Part shown: piece by piece, positions 55,631 through 64,000 of the stretch
Numbering within the stretch: position 1 is the stretch's first letter
Layout of the letters: each line of letters starts with the position of its first letter
Assembly (NCBI GenBank): GCA_945869165.1
Contig: CAMBNY010000002.1
Location: 1-64,000 of the forward strand
Reading direction: 5' to 3'
Length of the DNA stretch: 64,000 nt
Source: Comamonas sp. lk
GTDB taxonomy: Bacteria; Pseudomonadota; Gammaproteobacteria; Burkholderiales; Burkholderiaceae_C
Notes under the pieces: generated by a model
Told to the model about the DNA's origin: nothing
What the model saw: only the letters and a program-made list of their open reading frames with translations
Databases searched by the model: none
Program-made: the position numbers and the translations under genes

Positions 55631-56709
55631 TGGCCGCCCACAGCAAAGGCACACCTTGCGCGCTGGTGATGGCTGGCGGCACCGGCGGACACATCTTCCC
55701 AGGCCTGGCGATTGCGCAAGCGCTACGCGACAAGGGCTGGCGCGTGCATTGGTTAGGTGCGCCAGGCAGCATGGAGAGTCGGCTCGTGCCGCCTCGTGGC
55801 TTTGCGCTTGAAACCATCGAATTCTCTGGGGTCCGCGGCAAGGGCCCGTCTAGCCTGCTATGGTTACCGTTGCGCCTGCTTCGCGCTTGCTGGCAAAGCA
55901 AGGCCGTGCTGGGCCGCGTAAAGCCCGACGTCGTGCTCGGCTTTGGCGGCTACATCAGCCTACCCGGTGGCTTAATGAGCGCACTCAAACGCATACCGCT
56001 GCTGGTGCACGAACAAAACTCGGTGGCTGGCGCTGCCAATAAAGTATTGGCCCGCGTGGCGCGCCAAGTCTTTAGCGCCTTTCCCGGCGCGTTGGGTACA
56101 GCCCTGCATGTGGGCAATCCCCTGCGCGCTGAGTTTCTGGCCCAAGGCGCGCCGGAGCGACGCTTTGCCAATCGCAGTGGTCCTTTGCACATTTTGGTGC
56201 TGGGCGGCAGCTTGGGGGCTAGTGCGCTCAATACCATGGTGCCGCAAGCCCTGGCTATGTTGACAGCAGAGACGCGCCCGGTCGTCATCCATCAAAGCGG
56301 CGAGCAGCATATCGATGCACTGCGCAGCAACTACCAGGACGCTGGCGTGCAAGCCACGCTCGTACCTTTTATCGAAGACACCGCCAGCGCCATGGCGCAG
56401 GCCGATCTGGTTATTTGTCGCGCTGGTGCGAGCACCGTGACCGAAATCGCGGCCGTGGGCGCAGCGGCTTTGTTCGTCCCCTTCCCCGCGGCCGTGGATG
56501 ATCACCAAACGCATAACGCCCGCTTCCTGGTGGACCAGGATGCCGCTTGTTTAATGCCGCAGCACCGCTTGACTCCCGAGGCCTTGGCGCAGTGGCTACA
56601 AACCTGCGACCGGGCCACTTTGTTGCGCTATGCACAAGCAGCTAAAGGCCTGCAAAATCTGGCGGCTACCACGGCCATGGTGCAGGCTTGCGAGGACATC
56701 GTGGCATGA
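55627..56709 (+). CDS. murG: UDP-GlcNAc:lipid I N-acetylglucosaminyltransferase
   Basis: A 360-residue GT-B enzyme making lipid II. The first Gly loop is [19 protein letters not shown] near residue 15. Others: [37 protein letters not shown] and [34 protein letters not shown] and [17 protein letters not shown] bind UDP-GlcNAc. It associates peripherally with the inner face of the membrane. It overlaps murC as ATGA. Confidence 0.96.
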   Translation: MMAAHSKGTPCALVMAGGTGGHIFPGLAIAQALRDKGWRVHWLGAPGSMESRLVPPRGFALETIEFSGVRGKGPSSLLWLPLRLLRACWQSKAVLGRVKPDVVLGFGGYISLPGGLMSALKRIPLLVHEQNSVAGAANKVLARVARQVFSAFPGALGTALHVGNPLRAEFLAQGAPERRFANRSGPLHILVLGGSLGASALNTMVPQALAMLTAETRPVVIHQSGEQHIDALRSNYQDAGVQATLVPFIEDTASAMAQADLVICRAGASTVTEIAAVGAAALFVPFPAAVDDHQTHNARFLVDQDAACLMPQHRLTPEALAQWLQTCDRATLLRYAQAAKGLQNLAATTAMVQACEDIVA

Positions 56710-58130
56710 AGCACGCGGTACGCCATATCCACTTTGTCGGTATCGGCGGCTCAGGTATGTCGGGTATTGCCGAAATACTCCATAACCTGGGCTACCGCAT
56801 CAGCGGCTCCGACCTAAGCGACAGCGCTGTGCTGCAACGTTTGGGAGCTTTAGGCATACGTACTTTTGTCGGCCACCACACCGACCATGTGGCCGGTGCC
56901 AATGCGGTAGTCACCTCCACCGCCGTGCAGTCCACCAACCCCGAGGTGCTGCAAGCGCGCGCCATGCATATTCCGGTGGTACCGCGCGCATTGATGCTGG
57001 CCGAATTGATGCGACTCAAACAAGGTATTGCGATTGCCGGTACACACGGTAAGACCACCACCACCAGCCTAGTGGCCAGCGTGCTGGCTGAAGCCGGGCT
57101 GGACCCCACCTTCGTGATCGGCGGACGCTTGAATAGTGCCGGCGCCAATGCGCGCCTGGGTCAGGGCGATTACATCGTCGTCGAGGCCGACGAGTCCGAC
57201 GCCTCCTTCCTCAATCTCTTGCCGGTCATGGCGGTCGTCACCAACATCGATGCCGACCATATGGAAACCTATGGACACGACTTTGGCCGCTTGCAGCAAG
57301 CTTTTGTCGATTTCCTGCACCGCATGCCGTTCTATGGTACCGCCGTGCTGTGTACCGACGACGCCGCGGTACGCGCTATCGTGGACCAAGTGACCTGCCC
57401 GGTAACCAGCTATGGCACGAACGAGGATGCCCAAGTGCGCGCACTCGATATCCGACCGGTCAACGGGCGCATGCATTTCCGAGTGCAAAGGCGCAATGGC
57501 ATCACCTTGCCAGACCTGGATATTGTGCTCAACCTGCCGGGCCACCATAACGTGCTCAATGCGCTCTCAGCCATCGCGATTGCAGTGGAGCTCAACATCC
57601 CCGATGCGGCGGTGCAAAAAGCCTTGCGCGAATTCAAGGGAGTAGCTCGGCGCTTCCAGCGCTATGGCGACCATGGCCTGCCAGACGGCGGCACCGTGGC
57701 GGTGGTGGACGATTACGGCCACCATCCCGTGGAAATGGCGGCCACGCTAGAAGCTGCGCGTGGCGCCTTCCCGGGTCGACGTCTCATACTGGCTTTCCAG
57801 CCACACCGCTACACCCGGACCCGCGATTGTTTTGAAGATTTTGTCAAAGTCATGGGCTTGGCTGACGTGGTGTTGCTCGGTGAAGTCTATGCGGCTGGTG
57901 AAGCACCCATCATCGCCGCCGACAGTCGCGCCCTGGCACGCGCCATGCGCGTTGCCGGCCAAGTGGACCCGGTGTTTGTGGACGACATTGGTGCCATGGC
58001 TGGTATGGCCCTGCGTAATGCGCGGGCGGGGGATGTGTTGTTGTGTATGGGTGCAGGCTCGATCAGTGCGGTGCCCGCTCAAATCGTTACCTTGCTGCAG
58101 ACCCCGGCTGGTGTGGAGACCGCAGCATGA
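56706..58130 (+). CDS. murC: UDP-N-acetylmuramate--L-alanine ligase
   Basis: A 474-residue Mur ligase adding the first alanine. The Rossmann-like start is [21 protein letters not shown], the ATP loop is [16 protein letters not shown] near residue 109, followed by [15 protein letters not shown] and [30 protein letters not shown] is the C-terminal motif. I use the ATG at 56706 that overlaps the murG stop; the earlier start in the track lies inside murG. Overlaps ddl as ATGA. Confidence 0.96.
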   Translation: MKHAVRHIHFVGIGGSGMSGIAEILHNLGYRISGSDLSDSAVLQRLGALGIRTFVGHHTDHVAGANAVVTSTAVQSTNPEVLQARAMHIPVVPRALMLAELMRLKQGIAIAGTHGKTTTTSLVASVLAEAGLDPTFVIGGRLNSAGANARLGQGDYIVVEADESDASFLNLLPVMAVVTNIDADHMETYGHDFGRLQQAFVDFLHRMPFYGTAVLCTDDAAVRAIVDQVTCPVTSYGTNEDAQVRALDIRPVNGRMHFRVQRRNGITLPDLDIVLNLPGHHNVLNALSAIAIAVELNIPDAAVQKALREFKGVARRFQRYGDHGLPDGGTVAVVDDYGHHPVEMAATLEAARGAFPGRRLILAFQPHRYTRTRDCFEDFVKVMGLADVVLLGEVYAAGEAPIIAADSRALARAMRVAGQVDPVFVDDIGAMAGMALRNARAGDVLLCMGAGSISAVPAQIVTLLQTPAGVETAA

Positions 58131-59122
58131 GCGCCTACAGCCTCCAAGACGTGCATCCCCAATCCTTTGGCAAAGTCGCCGTGCTCATGGGCGGCAGCTC
58201 TGCTGAACGTGAAATTTCTCTACTTTCTGGTCAAGGCGTTCTCAACGCGCTGCGCGAGCGGGGCGTCGATGCGTACGGCTTCGATCCACAGCAAAAACCC
58301 CTTTGGGATTTAAAAACAGAAGGCTTCATGCGCTGTTTTATCGCACTGCACGGCCGCCATGGCGAGGACGGGACCGTACAAGGTGCACTGGAATTAATGG
58401 GTATACCTTACACCGGTTCAGGCGTCATGGCCTCGAGCATCGCAGTCGACAAGGTAATGACCAAACGCATTTGGGCTGCACACGGTTTACCCACGCCCCC
58501 GGACGTGGTTCTTAGCCCTGCCGATCAAACTGCGCAAAACATCAACGCACTGACGAAAACATTGGGTTTGCCCTTTATCGTCAAACCGCCACACGAAGGC
58601 TCATCAATCGGCGTGAGCAAAGTACAAGACATTGCGCAAGCCCAGGCCGCAGTACAACTTGCCGCGCGCTATGACCGCGATGTCTTGTGCGAAGCATTTA
58701 TTGCAGGCCAAGAGCTGACCTGCGCCGTCCTAGGAAGCGGCACCGCAGCGCGTGCTTTGCCCATTGTCCGCATTGAGGCTCCGCAGGGCGCCTATGACTA
58801 CCAGAACAAATACTTTACCGATGTGGTGCGCTACCACTGCCCCAGCGGCCTGGCGGCCTCGCAGGAGCAGTCCATTCAAGCCATGGTGTTAGAGGCCTAC
58901 CGGGCGCTGGGGTGCAGAGGCTGGGGTCGCGCCGATTTGATGCTGCGCGCCAGTGACCATAAAGCATTTTTATTAGAAATGAATACCTCGCCAGGGATGA
59001 CCAGTCATTCACTGGTTCCGATGTCGGCCAAGGCCGATGGTCTGCCTTACGAAGATCTTTGTCTTTTATTGTTGGCACAAGCCACGCTGGATCAGCAATA
59101 CACCAAAGGGGCCACCACGTGA
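58127..59122 (+). CDS. ddl: D-alanine--D-alanine ligase
   Basis: A 331-residue ATP-grasp enzyme making the D-Ala-D-Ala dipeptide used by Mur[22 protein letters not shown] is the N-terminal signature, [26 protein letters not shown] follows near residue 72 and [21 protein letters not shown] near residue 145. The C-terminal motif is [21 protein letters not shown]. The start at 58127 overlaps the murC stop; its TGA in turn overlaps the ftsQ GTG. Confidence 0.96.
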   Translation: MSAYSLQDVHPQSFGKVAVLMGGSSAEREISLLSGQGVLNALRERGVDAYGFDPQQKPLWDLKTEGFMRCFIALHGRHGEDGTVQGALELMGIPYTGSGVMASSIAVDKVMTKRIWAAHGLPTPPDVVLSPADQTAQNINALTKTLGLPFIVKPPHEGSSIGVSKVQDIAQAQAAVQLAARYDRDVLCEAFIAGQELTCAVLGSGTAARALPIVRIEAPQGAYDYQNKYFTDVVRYHCPSGLAASQEQSIQAMVLEAYRALGCRGWGRADLMLRASDHKAFLLEMNTSPGMTSHSLVPMSAKADGLPYEDLCLLLLAQATLDQQYTKGATT

Positions 59123-59907
59123 ACCGTGAAGCGCCTGTGGCGATGGATGTCCGTTTGATGAATACGGCCGCGGGCATCTTATTCCTGGTATTTGTGTTGG
59201 CTAGTTTGTTCGCCATGACGCGATGGGCGTCAGCACATAACGCGTTTGCGTTCCAACGCATCACCGTCCTGGGCGATGTGAACCATTGCAACGTCGCCAC
59301 CGTGCGGGCACACGTCGCCTCGCGGGTCAAAGGAACCTTTTTCAACATGGACTTAGCCAGCACCCGCGAGGCCTTTGAAACCATTCCCTGGGTGCGGCAT
59401 GCGGTGGTGCACCGCGATTTTCCGAACCGCTTGCGCGTGCAGCTGCAAGAGCATCAGGTAGTGGCTTTCTGGGGTGAAGAAAGCGAACAACGTTTGCTCA
59501 ATAGTTATGGCGAAGTATTTGATGCCAATGTCGGAGAAGTCGAGCAGTCCAGTCTGCCACGGCTTAACGGCCCACAAAGCCAAAGCGCTTTGGTTCTCGC
59601 GGGTTACCAGCTTATCGAGCCGCAGTTTTCAGCGCTCAATTTAAAAATTGAGGCCTTGGAATTGAGTAGCCAAGGCAGTTGGCACATCATCCTGCCTAGC
59701 GGCGCCACCATCCAAGCCGGTCGTGGTGACGCCGATGCGCTCTCGACCCGCACGCAAGTGTTTTTGAAATCTCTATCGAGCGTAGTCAAAAGCTACAAGC
59801 TCCCCTTGAGCGCACTTGAATCGGCCGACTTGCGGCATGAAAACGGTTATGCCATCCGCTTGCGCGGCTTCAACACGATAGCGGCAACGCCCTCCCCCAC
59901 TCCATGA
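59119..59907 (+). CDS. ftsQ: Cell division protein FtsQ
   Basis: A 262-residue bitopic divisome protein. The GTG at 59119 overlaps the ddl stop (GTGA). One helix ([19 protein letters not shown], residues about 19-37) is followed by a POTRA domain ([22 protein letters not shown]) and the beta domain ([30 protein letters not shown]). It organises FtsL and FtsB. The C-terminus ends in a Pro/Ser/Thr tail. Confidence 0.94.
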   Translation: MNREAPVAMDVRLMNTAAGILFLVFVLASLFAMTRWASAHNAFAFQRITVLGDVNHCNVATVRAHVASRVKGTFFNMDLASTREAFETIPWVRHAVVHRDFPNRLRVQLQEHQVVAFWGEESEQRLLNSYGEVFDANVGEVEQSSLPRLNGPQSQSALVLAGYQLIEPQFSALNLKIEALELSSQGSWHIILPSGATIQAGRGDADALSTRTQVFLKSLSSVVKSYKLPLSALESADLRHENGYAIRLRGFNTIAATPSPTP

Positions 59908-59932
59908 TGCACAACACAACAGGTAACTAGCT

Positions 59933-61162
59933 ATGGCCCGAGAATACAAAGACTTAGTCGTTGGACTGGACATCGGCACCGCCAAAGTGATGGCGGTCGT
60001 GGCCGAGGTACTGCCCGACGGTAGCTTGCGCCTTGCGGGCTTCGGCTCGGCACCAAGCAATGGCCTTAAGCGCGGCGTGGTGGTCAATATCGACGCCACA
60101 GTGCACAGCATTCAGCAGGCCCTCAAAGAAGCCGAGTTGATGGCCGATTGCAAAATCACCCGCGTCTATACCGGCATCACGGGCAGCCATATCCGCGGCC
60201 TCAATTCCAGCGGCATGGTGGCGATCAAAGACCGTGAAGTGAGCCAGGCCGATGTCACCCGCGTCGTGGAAACTGCTAAGGCCATCCATATTTCCAGCGA
60301 CCAGCGCCTGCTGCTGGTCGAGCCGCAAGAATTTGTGATCGATGGCCAGGATGTCAAAGAACCTATCGGCATGAGTGGCATGCGCCTAGAGGCCAAGGTA
60401 CATATCGTCACCGGGGCGCAAAGCGCGGCCGAAAACATCATTAAATGCGTGCGCCGCTGCGGCTTGGAAGTAGAGCAGCTCATGCTCAACCCGCTAGCCT
60501 CTAGCCTTTCGGTACTGACCGAAGACGAGCGTGAACTCGGCGTGGCGCTGGTGGACATTGGCGCGGGTACTACCGACATCGCCATCTTCACCAACGGCTC
60601 GATTCGCCACACCGCCGTGATCCCCATTGCCGGTGATCTGATCACCAGCGATATCGCTATGGCGCTGCGCACTCCGACCAAAGATGCAGAGGAAATCAAA
60701 GTCGAAAGCGGCCACGCCAAGCAAGTTCTGGTAGACCCGGAAGTGCAAGTCGAAGTACCTGGCCTGGGCGACCGGGGCCCGCGCATGCTCAGCCGCCAGG
60801 CCCTGGCCGGTGTGATCGAACCGCGTATCGAAGAAATATTCACGCTCGTCAATCAAGTAATGCGCGAGTCCGGCTACGAAGAAGTGCTGTCCTCGGGCAT
60901 TGTGTTGACCGGCGGCAGTTGCCTGATGCCAGGCATGGTCGAACTGGGCGAAGACATTTTCCTCAAACCGGTGCGCCGGGGCATTCCCCAGTACGCCAAT
61001 GCCTTGTCAGACATGGTGGCGCAGCCCCGTGCCGCTACGGTGATGGGCTTTTTGGAAGAAGCCCGTATCGCGCGTTTGCGCGGTATCAAAGTGGCCCAAA
61101 AAGGCGGCAGCGTAAAAAGCGCATTTGCCCAGATTCGTGATTTTTTTGCAGGAACTTTCTAA
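59933..61162 (+). CDS. ftsA: Cell division protein FtsA
   Basis: A 409-residue actin-like protein tethering FtsZ to the membrane. Nucleotide blocks are VVGLDIGTAKVMAVVAEV at the start, VALVDIGAGTTDIAIFTNGS near residue 205 and GIVLTGGSCLMPGMVELGE near 325. The C-terminal amphipathic helix is in VKSAFAQIRDFFAGTF. It follows ftsQ by 25 nt and is followed by a 157-nt gap with a small ORF before ftsZ. Confidence 0.96.
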   Translation: MAREYKDLVVGLDIGTAKVMAVVAEVLPDGSLRLAGFGSAPSNGLKRGVVVNIDATVHSIQQALKEAELMADCKITRVYTGITGSHIRGLNSSGMVAIKDREVSQADVTRVVETAKAIHISSDQRLLLVEPQEFVIDGQDVKEPIGMSGMRLEAKVHIVTGAQSAAENIIKCVRRCGLEVEQLMLNPLASSLSVLTEDERELGVALVDIGAGTTDIAIFTNGSIRHTAVIPIAGDLITSDIAMALRTPTKDAEEIKVESGHAKQVLVDPEVQVEVPGLGDRGPRMLSRQALAGVIEPRIEEIFTLVNQVMRESGYEEVLSSGIVLTGGSCLMPGMVELGEDIFLKPVRRGIPQYANALSDMVAQPRAATVMGFLEEARIARLRGIKVAQKGGSVKSAFAQIRDFFAGTF

Positions 61163-61330
61163 ATGAAAACCTCCCCACTCGCGCGCCGCCGTCGTTGGTA
61201 CCACAGCGCTTCGTTCTATCTGTGGATGGCGCGCGCCGGGCCGCCGCCCGACCCCGCTTTTTGTTTCCCTGTCCCTTTCTCATTTTTCCGTATCGCCACA
61301 TCTACATTAGGAGCCGCACATGACTATTGA
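61163..61330 (+). CDS. Possible 55-codon small ORF bridging ftsA and ftsZ
   Basis: The ATG at 61163 directly follows the ftsA TAA, and the frame stays open to a TGA 11 nt inside ftsZ. It reads MKTSPLARRRRWYHSASFYL and continues WMARAGPPPD, with a hydrophobic end (FCFPVPFSFFRIATSTLG). Its own ribosome site would be inside ftsA (AGGAACTTTCTA). The product has no recognised family. It may be chance, or a leader whose translation affects ftsZ start access. It was too short for the ORF track. Confidence 0.25.
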   Translation: MKTSPLARRRRWYHSASFYLWMARAGPPPDPAFCFPVPFSFFRIATSTLGAAHDY

Positions 61331-62609
61331 ACTCATCGAAGAAGAAATCTTCAACCAGGGAACCCTCATCAAAGTCATTGGCGTGGGCGGTGGCGGCGGC
61401 AATGCGGTGGAGTACATGATCCAGTCCCATGTCACCGGCGTGGAATTCATCTGCGCCAACACCGATGCACAAGCGCTCAAGCGCAGCACCGCGCATCGCA
61501 CGATTCAACTGGGTGAAACCGGTTTAGGTGCGGGCAGCCGTCCGCACAAAGGGCGTGCGGCAGCGGAGTTGGCCGAGGCGGACATCCGCAACGCTATCGA
61601 AGGCGCCAATATGCTGTTTATCACTGCCGGCATGGGCGGCGGCACCGGTACCGGTGCGGCACCCATCATCGCGCGGGTAGCCAAGGAAATGGGCATTTTG
61701 ACGGTGGGCGTGGTGACCAAGCCTTTCGAGTTTGAAGGCGGCCCGCGCATGAGAAATGCCGATGAAGGGCTGGCCGAGTTGGAAGCCAATGTCGATTCGC
61801 TGATCGTGGTGCTCAACGAAAAACTGCTGGAAGTACTGGGCGACGACATCAGCCAGGACGAAGCCTTTGACTATGCCAACGATGTACTGAAAAACGCGGT
61901 CGGCGGTATTGCCGAGATCATCAACGTGCCCGGCCATGTGAACGTGGACTTTGAAGACGTGCGTACCGTGATGGGCGAGCCCGGCAAAGCCATGATGGGC
62001 ACCGCCCTGGCCAAGGGCCCGGACCGCGCGCGCATTGCGGCCGAACAAGCCGTGGCCTGCCCGCTGCTCGAAGGCATCGACCTGTCGGGCGCCAAAGGCG
62101 TGTTGGTGCTGATCACCGCAGCCAAGGGCTCCCTCAAGTTGAGCGAATCCAAACTGGCGATGAACACCATCCGCGCCTACGCTTCGCCTGAAGCGCATGT
62201 GATTTACGGCACGGCTTACGACGACTCGCTGGGCGAAGACGTGCGCGTCACCGTGGTAGCTACGGGACTGAGCCGTCCACGCCGCACCGCGCCTCCGCTG
62301 CAAGTGCTGCGCACAGGCACCTATGACGCCTCCCCCTCGCCCATGGCCAACACCAACGCAGCGCTTTCCGCAGGGACGATGCAACGCGGCCTGGGCAACA
62401 CCACCATGGCCTCGGCCAGCGGCATGGGTAGCAGCACCGGCATCAGCGCACCATCGCAAGCGGGCGCCGCCACCGACTACGGCACCCTCAGCACCCCCGC
62501 CGTTTGGCGCGGCAGCCGTACGACCGCAGCACAAAAAGTCGATGCACTTTCCAGCGGCGGTATGGATGACTACGAAATCCCGGCCTTCTTGCGCAAGCAG
62601 GCGGATTGA
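61320..62609 (+). CDS. ftsZ: Cell division GTPase FtsZ
   Basis: A 429-residue tubulin homologue forming the Z-ring. The GTP signature is GGGTGTGAAPIIARVAKEMG near residue 103; the T-loops VGGGGGNAVEYM and the T7 synergy loop (VNVDFEDVRTVM) follow. A Ser/Ala/Thr-rich linker (residues about 325-415) leads to the conserved tail DDYEIPAFLRKQAD, which binds FtsA and ZipA. AGGAG lies 8 nt upstream. The strong hairpin after its stop ends the dcw transcript. Confidence 0.97.
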   Translation: MTIELIEEEIFNQGTLIKVIGVGGGGGNAVEYMIQSHVTGVEFICANTDAQALKRSTAHRTIQLGETGLGAGSRPHKGRAAAELAEADIRNAIEGANMLFITAGMGGGTGTGAAPIIARVAKEMGILTVGVVTKPFEFEGGPRMRNADEGLAELEANVDSLIVVLNEKLLEVLGDDISQDEAFDYANDVLKNAVGGIAEIINVPGHVNVDFEDVRTVMGEPGKAMMGTALAKGPDRARIAAEQAVACPLLEGIDLSGAKGVLVLITAAKGSLKLSESKLAMNTIRAYASPEAHVIYGTAYDDSLGEDVRVTVVATGLSRPRRTAPPLQVLRTGTYDASPSPMANTNAALSAGTMQRGLGNTTMASASGMGSSTGISAPSQAGAATDYGTLSTPAVWRGSRTTAAQKVDALSSGGMDDYEIPAFLRKQAD

Positions 62610-62642
62610 TTTTTCCATCGGTCACTCAAGTCAGTGTTTCCT

Positions 62643-62680
62643 AGCGGGCCGGTGCGGGCATATCACCCCACCGGCCCGCT
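62643..62680 (+). terminator. Strong hairpin terminator after ftsZ
   Basis: AGCGGGCCGGTG and CACCGGCCCGCT form a perfect 12-bp GC-rich stem. It can extend by GGG/CCC with one bulged C. It lies 34 nt after the ftsZ stop. No long T-tract follows. It separates the dcw operon from lpxC. Confidence 0.8.
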
Positions 62681-62699
62681 TGAAGCCTAGACCCGCTTT

Positions 62700-62705
62700 T
62701 ACAAT
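62700..62705 (+). promoter_or_regulatory. Candidate -10 element of lpxC
   Basis: TACAAT lies 7 nt upstream of the lpxC GTG. If used, transcription would begin at or next to the start codon. A TTGAAG at 62680-62685 is too close (14 nt) to be a standard -35. Confidence 0.35.
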
Positions 62706-62711
62706 CGCCCG

Positions 62712-63635
62712 GTGCTGCAACAAAGAACCCTTAAATCCATCACCCGCGCCGTTGGCGTAGGCCTGCACAGCGGTCAACGCGTGGAAATCACTTTGCGTCC
62801 GGCAGCGCCCGGTACCGGTATTGTGTTTCGGCGCGTAGACCTCCCACATCCGGTCGAGATTACGGTGTCGCCGCAGGCCGTCACCGACACGCGGCTAGCC
62901 TCTACCCTGTCCAACGGCGGCGCCAAAGTACATACCGTAGAGCACCTCATGTCCGCTTGCGCTGGATTGGGCGTGGACAATATGGTCGTCGATATCAATG
63001 CCGAGGAAGTTCCTATCCTGGACGGCTCGGCAGCATCGTTTGTGTTTTTGCTGCAAAGCGCAGGTATCGAAATGCAAAACGCGGCCCGTCGCTTTGTCCG
63101 TGTTAAGGCGCCCATTTCGGTGCAACACGGCCAGGGCAGCGATCTCAAGTGGGCCACGCTAGAGCCCCACCATGGCTTTAAGCTCAGTTTCGCAATCGAC
63201 TTTGCGCACCCTGCCGTGGACTCTACCGGGCAAAGCGTGGACTTCGACCTGAGCCAAGGTTCGTATGCGCGCGATATTGCGCGGGCCCGCACCTTTGGCT
63301 TTACCAAAGACGTAGAAATGATGCGCCAAAACGGCCTGGCGTTGGGCGGTGGGCTGGACAATGCCATCGTCATGGACGACTATAAGGTGCTCAATTCGGA
63401 CGGACTGCGCTATGACGATGAGTTTGTGAAACACAAAATCCTCGACGCCATGGGCGATCTGTATTTGCTGGGTATGCCGCTGCTCGCCCATTACCGCGCC
63501 CACCGCTCGGGCCATGCGCTGAACAACCAATTGCTCCGCCAGCTACATGCACAGCCCCAAGATTGGGAAGTGGTGACCTTTGAAGACGTACGCAGTGCCC
63601 CCAAGGGCTTTGGGCAGCTGGCACCGGCCTGGTAA
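62712..63635 (+). CDS. lpxC: UDP-3-O-acyl-N-acetylglucosamine deacetylase
   Basis: A 307-residue zinc deacetylase, the committed step of lipid A synthesis. The start GTG is backed by the family N-terminus ([21 protein letters not shown]). The catalytic Zn motif includes [10 protein letters not shown] near residue 78 and [14 protein letters not shown] with later HRSGHALNN. No Shine-Dalgarno sequence is visible, and the hairpin terminator for ftsZ is upstream. It is separate from the dcw transcript, as its own promoter suggests. Confidence 0.96.
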   Translation: MLQQRTLKSITRAVGVGLHSGQRVEITLRPAAPGTGIVFRRVDLPHPVEITVSPQAVTDTRLASTLSNGGAKVHTVEHLMSACAGLGVDNMVVDINAEEVPILDGSAASFVFLLQSAGIEMQNAARRFVRVKAPISVQHGQGSDLKWATLEPHHGFKLSFAIDFAHPAVDSTGQSVDFDLSQGSYARDIARARTFGFTKDVEMMRQNGLALGGGLDNAIVMDDYKVLNSDGLRYDDEFVKHKILDAMGDLYLLGMPLLAHYRAHRSGHALNNQLLRQLHAQPQDWEVVTFEDVRSAPKGFGQLAPAW

Positions 63636-63651
63636 ATCAGCCTAGAGGCGA

Positions 63652-63672
63652 GCGCAGCCTCAGTGGCTGCGC
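63652..63672. terminator. Bidirectional hairpin between lpxC and ruvC
   Basis: GCGCAGCC-TCAGT-GGCTGCGC is a perfect 8-bp stem with a 5-nt loop. It sits between convergent lpxC and ruvC and includes the ruvC stop codon. A T-tract is absent on both sides. Confidence 0.6.
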
Positions 63673-64000
63673 CCCGATTTGTAACCCGCGCCTGCGCCAA
63701 TACCCTGCGCCTTAGCGATGCGCGCCATGGCCGCGCCGGCGTGGGCGTGGGTAATGGCCAAACCTAGCGCATCGGCCGCATCCGGGCCGGGCAGGCCGGG
63801 CAGGTCTAACAAGCGGCGCACCATCTCGCGGATTTGCATTTTGTCGGCGCGGCCATAACCAGCGACGGCTTGCTTCATTTGCAAAGCGGTGTATTCAGCC
63901 ACTGGCAATTTGGCGTTCACCAGCGCGCTGATCAAAGCACCGCGCGCCTGACCCAGCAGCAAGGTGGACTGTGGGTTGACGTTCACAAACACGATTTCCA
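63660..64000 (-). CDS. ruvC: Crossover junction endodeoxyribonuclease RuvC, C-terminal fragment
   Basis: The gene enters from the right edge; its N-terminus lies outside. The visible part reads [51 protein letters not shown] and ends [17 protein letters not shown]. This is the RuvC core with the late acidic pair (DAADAL). RuvC cleaves Holliday junctions made by RuvAB. The ORF in the track begins at the Met at 63992, but the frame stays open to the window end. Confidence 0.92.
   Translation of the reverse strand, partial: EIVFVNVNPQSTLLLGQARGALISALVNAKLPVAEYTALQMKQAVAGYGRADKMQIREMVRRLLDLPGLPGPDAADALGLAITHAHAGAAMARIAKAQGIGAGAGYKSGRSH

Noticed and set aside
61524-62618. 364-residue minus-strand ORF opposite ftsZ
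   Set aside because: Composition (His/Gly/Arg-rich, no motifs) is that of a shadow of ftsZ.

Overview
The window is a chromosomal housekeeping segment from a betaproteobacterium, most likely order Burkholderiales and family Comamonadaceae. This rests on gene order and protein features: an mlaFEDACB cluster running into an ABC pair, ibaG and murA; pilMNOPQ-aroK-aroB-dgt; tandem lipid A acyltransferases beside metK; a DksA without zinc cysteines; and a complete dcw cluster ending in lpxC. I see no rRNA, tRNA, prophage, CRISPR array or plasmid function. The only mobile element is one REP-associated tyrosine transposase.

Left part (1-12.4 kb, all minus strand). A long probable operon reads mlaF-mlaE-mlaD-mlaA-mlaC-mlaB (phospholipid traffic between the membranes), then an ABC-2 exporter pair, ibaG and the start of murA. 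Upstream of it lie gltB-gltD (glutamate synthase), separated from mlaF by a strong hairpin terminator.

12.4-24 kb (minus strand). The transposase with REP-like flanks is followed by a glycine-zipper lipoprotein, a METTL25-like methyltransferase, a DUF1415 protein, dgt, aroB, aroK, a broken lipoprotein remnant, and the type IV pilus assembly operon pilM-N-O-P-Q. The divergent gene on the other side is the class A penicillin-binding protein gene (mrcA).

26.7-33.5 kb. Short units: cyaY facing lptM-lysA, msrP-msrQ (periplasmic methionine sulfoxide repair), a cytochrome c4, engB, and two coupled LpxL-type acyltransferase genes.

33.5-45 kb. metK is preceded by an unusually structured leader RNA and followed by a small duplication of its own 3' end. 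Next come a surface-glycan set (GT9 glycosyltransferase, GtrA-like flippase, GT39 transferase; convergent sialidase-like and membrane protein genes), a pirin, a COG0523 metallochaperone GTPase with a His-rich loop, a DksA homologue with a long Lys/Ala/Pro-rich N-terminus, and a protein with a possible STAS-like C-terminus.

45.2-64 kb (plus strand). A complete dcw cluster, mraZ-rsmH-ftsL-ftsI-murE-murF-mraY-murD-ftsW-murG-murC-ddl-ftsQ-ftsA-ftsZ, is linked mostly by 4-nt ATGA-type overlaps and headed by four 10-bp-spaced MraZ boxes. It is followed by a strong terminator, lpxC, and the convergent 3' part of ruvC.

Most of the window is conventional. The observation I rate most worth following is the metK leader (33506-33657): several consecutive stem-loops, the last with a loop complementary to the metK Shine-Dalgarno sequence. 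All structures were found by eye and have not been folded or searched.
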